Shown here one piece after another: positions 45,900-56,672 of a stretch of 64,000 bases of DNA; positions within the stretch are counted from its first letter, which is position 1, and each line of letters begins with the position of its first letter. The stretch spans positions 5,975,710 to 6,039,709 of the forward strand of contig JANAVB010009599.1 in NCBI GenBank assembly GCA_029216955.1, in the 5' to 3' direction. The translations under genes and the position numbers were made by a program. The notes under the pieces are model-generated. The model made no database searches, was not told where the DNA came from, and saw only the letters and a program-made list of their open reading frames with translations. This stretch comes from Iris pallida. Taxonomy: Eukaryota > Streptophyta > Magnoliopsida > Asparagales > Iridaceae.

Positions 45900-46829
45900 C
45901 AGGAGGGTTTTCGTTTCGATCATTCCCCAAAATTTTTCTTCCGCCCCAATTTTCCCGCTCTCCCTCCTCCGGCGCTCGTACCCTGCTCCGGCGATCTCCA
46001 TCCTCTGGCGATGTCCCTCCTCCGGCCTCCTCCTTCTCCTCCCTTCTCCTCCGACGATCTCCTTTCTCCGGCCTCCTCCTTCTTCTCCCTTCTCCTCCGA
46101 CGATCTCCCTCCTCCGACGATCTCCCTCCTCCGGCCTCCTCCTCCTCCTCCTTTCTCCTTAGGTAGCCCCTCCCTCTCTTTCCCTCTCTCTCTCTCACAC
46201 ACACAAAACCCCTCCAGACGCGCGCGGTGGCCAGGAGTAGGCGGGCGAGGGATGGAAATGGGTGGGAGGGTGGCCGGAAGGGGGCGTTAATGGGTGGGCG
46301 GGTGGGCGAACGAGCGGGAGAGGGGGTTGTATATACTCATGTACCCTACCATTTTGCTGTACACACTCGATCTCCATCACTCATGTATACAGGGAGCACA
46401 ATGCCTCCTTGCACCTGTATATGTGTGAGGGTATATACAGTTGTGTATATTCAGTTAACCAGGTATATGCGTGTGTATTAGCATACGTGTGTGTAGTATC
46501 ACAGGTATATGTGTGAACATGTGTGTGTGTGTGTTGACATATGACAGCAAGGTATATATAATGTGTAAGTGACATACAAGCCCTTCCGATAGCCTCCTGC
46601 TCGTAGGTTGTCACGTCGATAATATGAATTGGAAGTAATTTTAACTTGTTGAGAATTAGAAAGGGAGAAAATAGGCAATAATTTTAAAATGCCACATGCC
46701 GCAATGACCATCAATCTTTCGATAGACACTGGATTGGTACCAGTCAGACACTGTCCCTACAGCCATTCGACTGGCAAGGCAGAAATCTAGGTACGATATT
46801 TGCTATAAGGAATTTGCATTAATCTACGG
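45900..46829. other. CACTA2 leader-like region without a clear gene
   Basis: 45915-46200 is rich in CTCCTCCGG/TCTCC units and looks like a plant leader, echoing CACTA1 22071-22200. 46340-46560 is a TG/TA-rich stretch with GTATATGTGTG repeats. The open frames here are low-complexity and I do not support any as a gene. Confidence 0.5.
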
Positions 46830-47233
46830 TACGACATGGTGATCAGCACATAGTCCCTGCAGCTATTCGACTGGCGAGGCAGAAACTATGTAGCCGTAGA
46901 TAAAGTTGACTGCCCTCCGACCCCCATCCCTCGGAAATAATGATACGACAACCTATCACTATATCTTTTAGTAGTAGATGATGTCTTAGTATTACATTAT
47001 GTGGGTTCATCTTGATTCTGTTACATCCATCAGATACTAGATTCGATAAGAACATATACTACACCATATGTACAGAACATAGATGATTCAAACTAATATA
47101 TGCTAGAATGAATTTTGGATTGTGTTCTGAGCCATTCGTCCCCACACTTGGCAATTAAGCATGTAAAATATATCGTTGAAAAACATAAGACTTATGGTCG
47201 TTACTGCAGAAAGTGCAGACCGACATGAACTGA
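46830..47233 (-). repeat. Conserved segment R, CACTA2 copy 1 (inverted relative to CACTA1)
   Basis: Its reverse complement matches 12761-13164, including TCTGCCTCGCCAGTCGAATG-like, CATCTATGTTCTGTACATAT and the end AGTTCATGTCGGTCTGCAC. Its right end overlaps the left arm of hairpin C by about 14 bases. Confidence 0.85.
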
Positions 47234-47491
47234 TGTACGAAAAGGAGGGGATCAAAGCTGTAACAAGTAAAGTTGTGTTTTGGATGTTCTACTCTTGTAA
47301 GCTCTTTGTTCACAAAGCAAGATATAATGAATACTAAGCTCTATACTTGAGTTACGAACTCGATACTTGTTCTGTATTCTTTAATTATAACTTGCTTTGT
47401 GAACAAAGAGTTTACAAGAGTTCTTTTTCCAAAGCACAACTTTACTTGTTCCAGCTTTGAGCCCCTCATTTTCGTGCGTCAGTTCATGTCG
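47220..47491. repeat. Hairpin C in CACTA2
   Basis: The arms 47220-47321 and 47391-47491 pair around a 69-base loop (for example AACAAGTAAAGTTGTG with CACAACTTTACTTGTT, and TTTGTTCACAAAGCAAG with CTTGCTTTGTGAACAAA). It lies between the two copies of segment R. The outer arms (CCGACATGAACTGA) also match the end of segment R. Confidence 0.9.
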
Positions 47492-47526
47492 GTCTTCAAT
47501 TTCTCCAGTAACTTCCTCCAATTAAC

Positions 47527-47765
47527 CTCCATCCCTCGGCAGTGATGATACGATAACCTATCTTGATTCTGTTATTATAGTAGATGATGTCTTCGTATTA
47601 CATTATGTGAGTTCATCTTGATTTTGTTACATTCTTCAGATAATAGATACGATATGAACATATACTACACCATATGTACAGAACATAGATGATTCATATT
47701 AAATTATGCTAGAATGGATTTTGGGTTGTGTTCTGAGTCATCCGTTTTCACACTTGTCAAAAAAT
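47527..47765 (-). repeat. Conserved segment R, CACTA2 copy 2
   Basis: Direct repeat of the 46830-47233 copy, from ATCCCTCGGCAGTGATGATA to CACACTTGTCAA. It is shorter because the outer part is missing. Confidence 0.85.
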
Positions 47766-47843
47766 AGAATATAACCTTTTTATCTGCTTTCGAAAAAATT
47801 GAATATAACCTTTTTACCTGCTTTCGAAATGTGTTCTGAGAGC

Positions 47844-49287
47844 GTTGGGCTCCTTTCTGAGGTCCAACTATGCGGGTCTGTGGATCAACTACTCGGATGC
47901 CCCGGAAGAGAGAAAGACATTCTGGTTTGCCCACTTCAAGGTAATTAAAGATAGTTAATTTAGTAGGATTAATATAATTTTAAGCATTTTTAGAACTTAT
48001 TATTTTAATTTGTAATTCTTGTAGAGGACCAATTTTTATCCACCACACCGGGCCGAGCAGATTGAGAGACAGTTTCCTGCCGTCGCCGCCAAGCTGATCC
48101 GTGATGCAATTAACGATCAGAAAGCTCATCAGCGCTCCGAAAAGTCGATTGCTGGTTGGATCACGCCTGACTAGTGGACCGCGATGAGGGCTCGATTTGA
48201 GAAGCCCCGGTACAAAGAGCAGTCGGAGAAAGCGAAGGCAGCTAGGACGAGGGCCAAAAAGTGGTGTGCTGGATCGATTCCTATAATAGAGCATTTCTGT
48301 CGTCTGGTATGTAATTTATTGCAATATATAAGATTTTATTGATAGTAGGAAAAAATTTCTATTTTAATAAAGAATAAAATATAACAAATACGCAGGTACA
48401 GTGGGGTGAGGACGCAAACATGGTAACCGTCTTCCTGGCCACCCATCGAAAGGACGAGAAGCTCATCGACGAGAGGGCTACTCAAAGCTATGTAAGTACT
48501 AATTTAGATTTCGTTAATTTTAACATAACTTGAAGAATATACAGATAACCATATAGTTAATAATCATTAAATACATTAGACGTTTATTATGCTAATTTAG
48601 GTAAGTACTAATTTATAGAGATGCACAATTTTCTAGGACGAGTTTATTAGGCTACGTGAGCGTGCGAGTGCTAGTGCACCTGCAGAGGGAGGGGTTGGTA
48701 CATCGCAGCCCTCTTGGCCTCAGTCGAAGAATGACCTCTGGAAGACCGCCGTTGGTGGTCTTCATAGGGGTACGTACTACGGTACGGGGTCCTACGGTGC
48801 ATTTGTTACGACGCAGGCATCCAGGGCTCCCTCTGCCAGTGCGCATTCACAGCCCTCACAAGCTGAGTTGGCCCAAGTCGAGGATACCATTGCCCGCCAG
48901 ATTACTGATCTGTACGAGGATATGCTGAGGAGGATTTCTGAGCAGCCAGGGTCTCAGGTACAAGGGGACGCTGCGTCGGTCACCGCACGCTTTGACGAGC
49001 TCAAGCGCACCCTGAGGGACGTACAGGGGATACAGGAGTCCATTCACGGCACCGTTACTAGGATAGTGGCTTGCATGGAGCAATATAGCACCAGACTGCT
49101 AGCTCTAGAGGAGACGCGGACGCACCCATCTCCAGCGGTTACACTACCTTCTTCTCCAGCGGTTACACTGCCTCCTTCTACAGCAGTTACACTGCTTCCT
49201 CCTTCATCGTCGTTGGTGGTAATTACACCGGAGCAATATGCTTACCTTCTTTCCATGAGCGGTGATGCTCCTCCTGATCAGCCGTAG
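47844..49287 (+). pseudogene. CACTA2 four-exon gene, plant En/Spm (Ptta) transposase-associated protein
   Basis: I infer exons ending at 47940, then 48025-48306, 48396-48491 and 48637-49287, with GT donors (GTAATT, GTATGT, GTAAGT), AG acceptors and a conserved frame. The exon 1 start is not certain. Exon 2 has RYKEQSEKAKAARTRAKK, the signature pattern of the plant Ptta/En/Spm transposase domain (PF03004 type), and exon 3 has WGEDANMVTVFLATHRKDEK. Exon 4 begins DEFIRLRE and encodes a linker, a helical segment (ARQITDLYEDMLRRI to TRIVACMEQYSTRLLALEE) and a Pro/Thr/Val-rich tail. One TAG in exon 2 (after WITPD, about 48172) breaks it. In En/Spm the equivalent protein binds subterminal repeats; here the target would be GCGACGT. 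The DDE transposase partner is missing. Confidence 0.75.
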
Positions 49288-49599
49288 TCGACATATTGTT
49301 GTGTGATGGCCCATTGTTGGGTCTTTTATGTGTTTCTACATATATTGTTATTGTATTATAGTTTTGGATACTTTGTGTTCGTGATTATGTTTCATATTTT
49401 TTGATACTGTTGTTGAAATGTTTTCATATATCTGTGTTTTTCTATTACTATCTTCTATCGGTGTTAAGTTTTTCACCAAAGGGGTCGGTGAACCCAAGAA
49501 ATTCTACGGAGGGTTGCTCCAGGGGTTGCATTGGCCAGTAAATGCTGCTGCAAATGCTGCTGTAAGTGCTGCTGCAAAAGCTGTATTTTTTTAATTTTT

Positions 49600-50072
49600 T
49601 CCTAGTTTAGCGACGTTTAGCGACGTACATCGACGAAAAGAAACGTCGCTAAATAAGTATCAGAATGTCGCTAAATACGTGTCAACACGTCGCTGATAGT
49701 CGCTAAATGTCACTACCGTACTGACTGGCAAAACCACCATTTAGCTATAGACGTCACCAATACGTTGCTATGTTTAAGTAATATAGCGACATGCCGACGT
49801 CGTAGAACGTCGCTAATGTCCTGATATGCCAGGTCAGCATGGTTGTAATGGGCGTCGCAACAACGTCGCTAGTTGACGTCGGTAAATGTAGTCGTTGTAC
49901 GTCGCTAGTAGTCGCTATATCAGCGACGCATCTACGTTGCTAATTGTCGTCGCAATAGCGACATATTGTGACGTTTTTGTGTTTAGCGACAAGGTAAATC
50001 GCGACTACGTCGAAACGTCGCTAATTACGTCGCCAATTCGATTTAGCGACGTATCTACCTATTTTAACACTC
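49600..50072. repeat. CACTA2 right subterminal repeats
   Basis: Dense AGCGACGT/ACGTCGCT motifs in both orientations between 49612 and 50053. The terminal repeat itself is poorly kept. Confidence 0.85.
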
Positions 50073-50482
50073 ATTTTAGACTATCTGTATTATTTTTGAA
50101 CTGTTTTATTTATAGTTGCTTCTGCACTTTGAACTTATTTTCAGTTGTAGTTGTTTTACATGCTATCTTAGTTGGTTTTATCTATTTACTCATGCTTTCT
50201 TACTGTTACTACTAATATTATCATACTTGAGATGCTGCTTGTTAGTTCTTATCACTATTTTTGGATATTACTCGACCTCTTCTTTGTTATTGTTGGCTTC
50301 ATTAATTGCGGGGGAGCCACATTTTGCGTACATAACAAAAGGGGAGAAAGAGTACGTACCAAAAGTTTTTCTAGTTTTTCGATCGATCCGGAACAAGTCA
50401 GGTATAAATTCTTCAAAGTTCTAATATTATTTGTTATATTTTTGTATAGACTCAAAGTTTGTCAATTATCAAAAGGGAAGAT
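50073..50482 (+). other. Second copia element, 3' internal remnant
   Basis: AT-rich 3' leader with CGGGGGAGCCACATTTTGCG at about 50310, then TTGTCAATTATCAAAAGGGA before the LTR, the same layout as copia1 at 9600-9645 plus 22584-22626. The polypurine tract is AAAAGGGAAGA (50471-50481). No pol is present; CACTA2 abuts it on the left. Confidence 0.7.
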
Positions 50483-51524
50483 TATTGGTCCATTGGTTCA
50501 TGATCACACCTGATTTTGATAATCAACGTCAACCTATGTCGATACACAAAATATACATACTACTACATGCTTACAGAATTCAGATGAGAAGAATGTATGC
50601 ATCCTACCACTTCAAAGTACAGATATCGCATCGTCATCAAGAACCAATCACACTGGAAGCAAGATCAAGCTTTTTATATTTTCTTCTGTATTTTCAATTA
50701 TATTGAGTCTAGGAAATATATGTGAGGTTGATCAGGATTGGTACTGGCTTAGGTTTTTATCAGTCCACTTTCTAAAAAGTCTACATATCCAAACTTCCAA
50801 GTCCACTATCCAAAAAGACCAAAAACCTAACACAAATTGGCCTAAAACAAACTGATATGACCCTGACAGAACTCAGGGAGAACTCGGCCCGAGTTCGGTC
50901 ATGGGTATTTCAAAATTCAGTTTGGTCTTCCACTATATTTGCCTACAACGTTCGAATGTGAGATTCATGCAACTGAACTCAGCCCAAACTAAGCTCGAAT
51001 TCGGTCTGTAAAAACACTATAAATAGAGGAGAATTTTCACCTTTTCAACTCACTCATTCACACTCTTCTCTATTTATTCCAAAGTATTTTCTACGAGCAA
51101 AGCTTTCAAATCAAGCCTATACCACTCTTAGCCAAAGCCAGTATAGTTCTGTTCATTGAATAGTTTTGGTACTGAAGAGGTGTATCATAGGTTGAAGCTA
51201 TAAAATGTTCAAGTTTTTAAAATTATTTTGCGGAGTCGGTCGTGTGCTCGTCACCAAGCACGGTGTTGTAAGAGACTACAATATCTTATTTAGCTTGTGG
51301 CATAGTAGATTAACATCGAGCAAGAGTACTCGAGACTGGACTAGTCCTCTCAGAGGGATACTAGTATACATCGCCGTATCACTGAAGTTGATTCTCTTAC
51401 CTCTTACTTTACCGTATTTTATTTACTGTCATAATATATAGCTGCTTAATTTTTAACTGGTGATAATTTCCGCTGTACACGCACACACTCTATTTACCCC
51501 CTAGAGGTTCTCAACGGTCCTACA
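50483..51524 (+). repeat. Second copia element 3' LTR (about 1,042 bp)
   Basis: It follows the polypurine tract, begins TATTGG where copia1 has TGTTGG (a G-to-A change in the terminal TG), and ends ACCCCCTAGAGGTTCTCAAC then GGTCCTACA, similar to copia1. A TATA box TATAAATA is at about 51019-51026. The target duplication cannot be checked because the 5' side is missing. Confidence 0.75.
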
Positions 51525-52813
51525 TGTAGTTTATTGTCACTGTCATTCTGATTAGTACTTCTGTCCATTCTGTCCCTTGGTTGCTAGTAAAATACTTATT
51601 AAGACTCCCTGCTTAACCTTGGATTAATGCTTCTTTCTTTTGCTTCTTTTTTTTCTTTTTTCCGCTCCAGACAATTGTTTTCTTATATGAGGCATACTTG
51701 CTTTTCTTTTGTAGTAGTGTTCTGCAAATAAAAAAATAAATTGTTTTCTTACTGGAGTCATGCTTTCTTACCTAGATACGAACATAATGCAATCAAATGA
51801 CATTAATTTTTTTTAAATAAATAATAATAATTAACAATAAATAAACATTCAACAATAAATATAAAAATATTGTATTTCTCAGTTTCTCTATTAGTTGATT
51901 TTTATCTTAATAGAAATAAATATGCAATTAAATGACAAAATTATTTTTTCCAATAAATCTGTCTACCACATATAAAGATAATCAACAACAATTTATATAA
52001 AAAATATATATTAATAAATTATAAAACTCACATAATAAAAAGTGACTGATTCTAGTAGTTCTTTTAGTCCAGGGGTCGACCACATGGATTCTCTTTTTAA
52101 AAAACCTTAATATACAATTAGAACATACTAGTAAAGGAAAAATTATATTAATAAATTAAAAAATTAAACACACTTAATCATCACCATTACAAAAATATAT
52201 ATTAATAAATTATAAAACTCACCTACAAAAATATAAATTAATAAATAGTGGTTGCTTTGATAATTTGTGATATTATTGCTTACTTATTTTATACGATAAT
52301 ATTAGTAACTAATTAACTATTAGGTAAGAAGCACTCAAGCATTAATCATGGATGGAACTTTTAAGGTCTATAGATGTGTAGTATAACAAACTTATCAAGA
52401 ACTATATAAAAAAAACTCACATGTTCCCATGACGTGGAGGAGGAAAGTATTTGTTCCTAGTTGATTTGTAGTGTAACAAACTTATCAATAACTATAAAAA
52501 ATTTAAAATAAATTCAAAACTCACATGCGTCCATGGAGGAGGAAAGAAAATATTTGTTGCTAGTTTCCTTTATAGCCGGTCGGCAAGGAAGCAATTACAA
52601 AAGTAACAAACCCTAATAAAGTATTCCTATTAAAAGGCCTCGGAACTACTAATTTGCATTGATGCACATACAGAACTCAGCTGGGCCCAATTGCAATGGG
52701 CTATGTTATATGTATATATAGTAACAAAAGATTGGGGCCCTTAAAAATTTTAGGCCTGAAGCAAGTGCCTCATGGTCTTCTTATTAAGTCCAGCCCGAAA
52801 AACTAGTCAAACA
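51525..52813. other. Unassigned AT-rich region
   Basis: About 1.3 kb with AATAAAT-rich tracts and no gene, LTR end or repeat I can name. A TTTTGTAGTAGTG at about 51709-51720 looks like a CACTA end, but nothing pairs with it. Confidence 0.5.
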
Positions 52814-52822
52814 CTGGCACAT

Positions 52823-52875
<53 letters not shown>

Positions 52876-52876
52876 C
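52814..52876. repeat. (CA)n then (TA)n microsatellite
   Basis: About 25 CA units followed by ATATATATAC, next to the SINE-like tail at 52877. Confidence 0.95.
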
Positions 52877-52956
52877 AAAAGTTTCGTCCGCGTAGATCGT
52901 GGGGCCAGTGCGCGCGCCTGCTCAATCTAACGGTTGAGGGCGAGGGAGCTCCCGTG

Positions 52957-52966
<10 letters not shown>
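52877..52966 (-). repeat. SINE-like repeat, 3' half (copy B, split by the LINE)
   Basis: It matches 63561-63745 of the uninterrupted copy: AAAGTTTCGTC(C/T)GCGTAGATC, then GGGGCCA(G/A)TGCGCG, GCCTGCTCAATC and CCCGTGGTGTG. An internal 80-base part present in copy A is missing. Its other half lies at 62688-62770, beyond the LINE. Confidence 0.8.
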
Positions 52967-52989
<23 letters not shown>

Positions 52990-53119
52990 CCAAAACATAC
53001 CCCATTTTATTCCAAAAAGCTGAAAAGCCGAAACCTTTACAAGTATATCAGAAGGCGCAAAATGCCGAAGCCTATACACGTATACTATCAAAAAAAGGGT
53101 GTGAGGGAAGCCGAAACGA

Positions 53120-56100
53120 CTAGTCCAGGGCTAGGAGGGAATTCCAGAAGATCGTCTGGCCGTAAAGACAGAGGGATCTTCTCTTGCGGCACTGTCTAAT
53201 GGTATCCCCAATAAGCTGGTCAACGGTGTACTGATGGCCTTCATATCTTGCCTTATTGCAATTCTTCCAGATTACCCACGTCGCAGCAGCTGCGACGATC
53301 TGGTGACCGTGGGATGCAGAGCCCCATGCCGCTATTAGTTCGTCAAAGCACCAGCCCCCTGGGGCCATCCTGCAGCATTGGGAAAGAATACTCCAGACCT
53401 TGATCGGAAGGTCTCCCTGACAGAAGATGTGGTCCACCATTTTCGATTGACGATCCGTACAGCATGTGCACGCGGACGCAAGGCTGAACCCGATAGTGTT
53501 GTGCGTGTCGTCAGTGGGGAGGATCTTGCGAAGGGCTCTCCACATGATAAAGGACCACTTCTTGGGGATGCATGTCTGCCAGAAGAATACGATGCTAGGA
53601 GAGGGCACCACAGTACCTTGGAGAACAGTTCTGGCCTATTTGACCGAGAAGGAGCCCGTAGCTTCGACCGACCACCGGATCTCGTCAGCGTCGGATCCGA
53701 TCATCAATCCGATCCGACAGATGCTCTCTACAGCCGCGGTCCCGGCCCAATCCCGGACATTGTTCCAATTCTATATATTTTCGTTGGGGTCCCACATGTC
53801 CTTGATCTTGGAGTTCCTGTAGTCATTTGAGAGGTTGGAAAGCAAGGTGTCTCTAATCCATCTTTCGTTAATTGTAGATGAGTCCCCGTCTTCCAACCGA
53901 AGACACATCACAGGTTCGGCAAGAGAGCGCCCGATGAGTATACGACGCCACACCGCAGATGATTTGTTGTTAAAGATGGCCGTCGATGGGTGTATGTGCT
54001 TGATGTATCTTGCCTTCATGAACCTAGTCTATAAGTTCTGGGTCGTGAGAAGTTTCCACCACAGTTTCATAGAGAATGCTTTAACAATAAGGGAAAGTTT
54101 GGTGAATCCCAGGCCCCCCTCCTCGGTAGGATGCGCCATAGTATCCCAGCTAGCCCGATGATGCTTGTCGTGGCCGTTGATGTGCCCCCAAAAGAAGTTG
54201 CTAAAGGTGCTCTCGATCAAAGAAAGCACAATCTTGGGTGGAGAGCATGCCGCAAGAGTGTATATGGGTATGGATGTGAGGACGTGCTTGATGAGGATCA
54301 TCTTACCTCTAGGGGAAAGTGTAGCGTTATGACATCCTTCAAGTTTTTTCCTGATACGGTTGATCAGGTCCTCAAAGATACCAGCTTTGGATCTCCCAGG
54401 ACAGCCGAGATAGTGGAAGGGGGGATGCTTGATGGGGAAGGAGATGGTGTTGGATAGAACGACCGCTTGCTTTCTCTTGATATTGTGGTGGGCGTAGATA
54501 ACACTTTTGTCTGGGTTGACCCTCTGGCCGAGCACCTGACGTATCTCTGAAGAGTGTTGTGGACAACATCTACGGACCCTACGTCCCTGGAAGAGAAAAT
54601 GAGGATATCGTCAGCGAATGACAGGTGGGTGATAATCGGGCAGCCGCTGGCAGTATGGTAGTGATGGAAGTTAGTAAAGCAAGCCATCTTATTAAGGTTC
54701 CTACTCAAGGCATCCGCTATAATGATAAATATTGTGGAGGATAGAGTATCTTCTTGTCTAACCCCGTGACTCAATTTGAAGAAGCCGTCGGCCTGGCCGT
54801 TGATAACCATAGAAAACCAGGAGTTGCTGATCGATCTCCATACGATATTAGTCCATGTTTTGGAGAATCTGAAAGCTCTGAAAACCAAGATCAAGAATTG
54901 CTAACCTAGTCTGTCGTACGCTTTCTCCATGTCCAATTAGATAGCAATGTTGCCCCCTCTTGCCGGGAGCTTCAAGTAGGTAATTAACTCTTGAGCCAAC
55001 ATGATATTATTATGGATATTTCTACCACGAACAAATCCACTCTGTTCCTCATAGATGATCTTGGGAAGGAGACTAGACATGCGGAAAGCTACAATCTTGG
55101 ATATGATCTTGTTGGTGAAGGTGTAAAGACTGATGGGACAAAAATTACAGAATGTCTCCGGGTTCTCCTTCTTAGTGATAAGGATCAGGTTGGTGCTCGA
55201 GATGGCTCTGGGGTACATGGCTCCTTGGAAGAATGTAGAGACCGCTTCGTGGATATCCAGTTTGATGATGTCCCAACATGTGCAAAAGAAGACCCCCGAA
55301 AACTCATCTGGTCCGGGAGCACTATACTCGTCAAGGGCCCAGATGGCGTCTTTCACCTCTTGCTCGGACGGAGGTAGTTCTAGCTCGATGTTGTCTATGT
55401 CGCTTATAAGATGGGGTATCTCCTCCAGGAAGTTGGTGTTCCTGTGAACCGACTCCTTGAAGAACAGTTGTGAGAAGAATTTTATGGCCGCCGCTTGGAT
55501 ACCCTTAGGATCGTTGATGATGGTCCCGGTTTTGTCGGCTATTTGGTGAAGCGTGAGTTTCTGTCTACGACCGTTAACGTAGGCATGAAAGTAGCTCGAG
55601 TTTTTGTCTCCCTCGATTTCCCATTTAAGCCTCGCTTTCTGCTTCCAAAAATTAGTTTCGACTTTCAGTCAAAATTTGAGGATAGCTTTGGTGAGGTTAA
55701 GAGCGGTCCTAGCATCTGGCGATCTGTCAGTCATAAATCTAATTTCTGTACGAGTGACATCATCCTCAGCCTTGAGAATGGCCTGAAATATATCCCCATA
55801 TGCCTGCTTGCTCCAGATCGCCAGGGCTTTTCTTGTAGCCTTGAGTTTGTTGGCTACCCGAATGAGGGGTTCGGGGGATTCTACGATGTTCCAGGCTTCC
55901 GCGACAATGCCCAAGAACTGGGGGGTGATCGCGCCAGAGTTCCAGGAAATGGAAGCTCCTTTTTGTTCTGGCATGAGGAGCGACTAATGCCAACCACCAG
56001 GACAGTGTGGTCAGATTCGGTGGCATTGATGTGGAAAAGCTTAGAGGTGGTCCCCATTCTGTGCCATTGGGCATTCGTCAGTGCCCTGTCAAGGTAGGAA

Positions 56101-56672
56101 TATTGACGGCGGTCGCCTTCCTGCATGTTGCACTAGGTAAAGGCATTGCCAGTAAACGTAAGGAGGGAGTGCTGTGAGTTAAAGATAAAGTTATTGAAAC
56201 CTTACATGGCCGAAAGAGGGGGAGGGCACCCTCCAGTCTTCTCTTCTCTGCAGGTGATGGCGTTGAAGTCCCCTATGCAAAGCCAAGGGAGGTTATTGTG
56301 GTGGAGTTGGATGTCCAAGAGATTGTTCCATAGGATTTTGCATTCCGCGATGTCACAGCTGCCATGAACCGCGGATAGAATGGCACGCTTGGGGATTAAC
56401 GAATGTTCCATCCAGCAAGATAGGGCCTGCCTGGAGTCCTGAATGACTATGATACTAACGTCCTTCAAGCAGAGGATCCAAATGTCGTGTCTGCCTGCTA
56501 CGGCCTTAGGAAAGCCTAACTGCAGCTAGATGGATTTGAGCCTCTTGTAGGAAATTTTGGGTTTAATGATGATCAAAATTTCAATCTTATGAGTCTTATT
56601 AAGGCTGATGATTCTCCTCTTGGTAGGTTTGTTCGCCAGACCACGGACATTCCAAGAGAGGATGTTCAACAT
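53120..56672 (-). pseudogene. LINE ORF2: endonuclease, reverse transcriptase, zf-RVT
   Basis: This is the protein that nicks the target and copies the RNA. It starts MLNILSWNVRGLANK at 56672. Endonuclease motifs are SWNVRGL and, further on, WLCIGDFNAI (about 56285) and YLDRALTNAQWHR then SDHTVLVV (about 56090-56010). Reverse transcriptase follows with APGPDEFSG, PISLYTFTNKIISKIVAFRM and SGFVRGRNIHNNIMLAQELI. The catalytic FADDILIFS is near 54600. GVRQEDTLSS stands where a G-x-RQG-DPLS block is usual. The C-terminal part has the HYLGCPGR-type thumb and a zf-RVT domain at 53611-53300 (WRALRKILPTDD, CTCCTDRQSKMVDHIFCQG). Several frameshifts (near 56500, 55900, 54900, 54500 and 53750) and stops break it. 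Confidence 0.88.

Larger units (their letters stand above)
45593..50072 (+). mobile_element. Second CACTA transposon (CACTA2)
   Basis: The left end is CACTACCAAAATATGGCAAA at 45593. Subterminal GCGACGT/ACGTCGC repeats lie at 45640-45890 and 49605-50055. Inside are a CT-rich leader (45915-46200), conserved segment R twice (inverted relative to CACTA1), a hairpin, and a four-exon gene. The right end is degenerate: the minus-strand end would read GAGTGTTAAAATAGG, sharing only the AAAATA core. I see no GGA duplication there. Left flank DNA is a chromovirus, right flank is copia, so one side has been rearranged. No DDE transposase remains. The right boundary is approximate. Confidence 0.75.

Noticed and set aside
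45855..46202. ORFs in the CT-rich region of CACTA2 (both strands)
   Set aside because: Low-complexity Ser/Pro/Leu or Glu/Arg/Gly composition expected from CTCC repeats; no support for a gene.
51709..51720. TTTTGTAGTAGTG as the right end of CACTA2
   Set aside because: It does not match the CACTACCAAAATATGG left end well, is not followed by GGA, and lies beyond a copia LTR.
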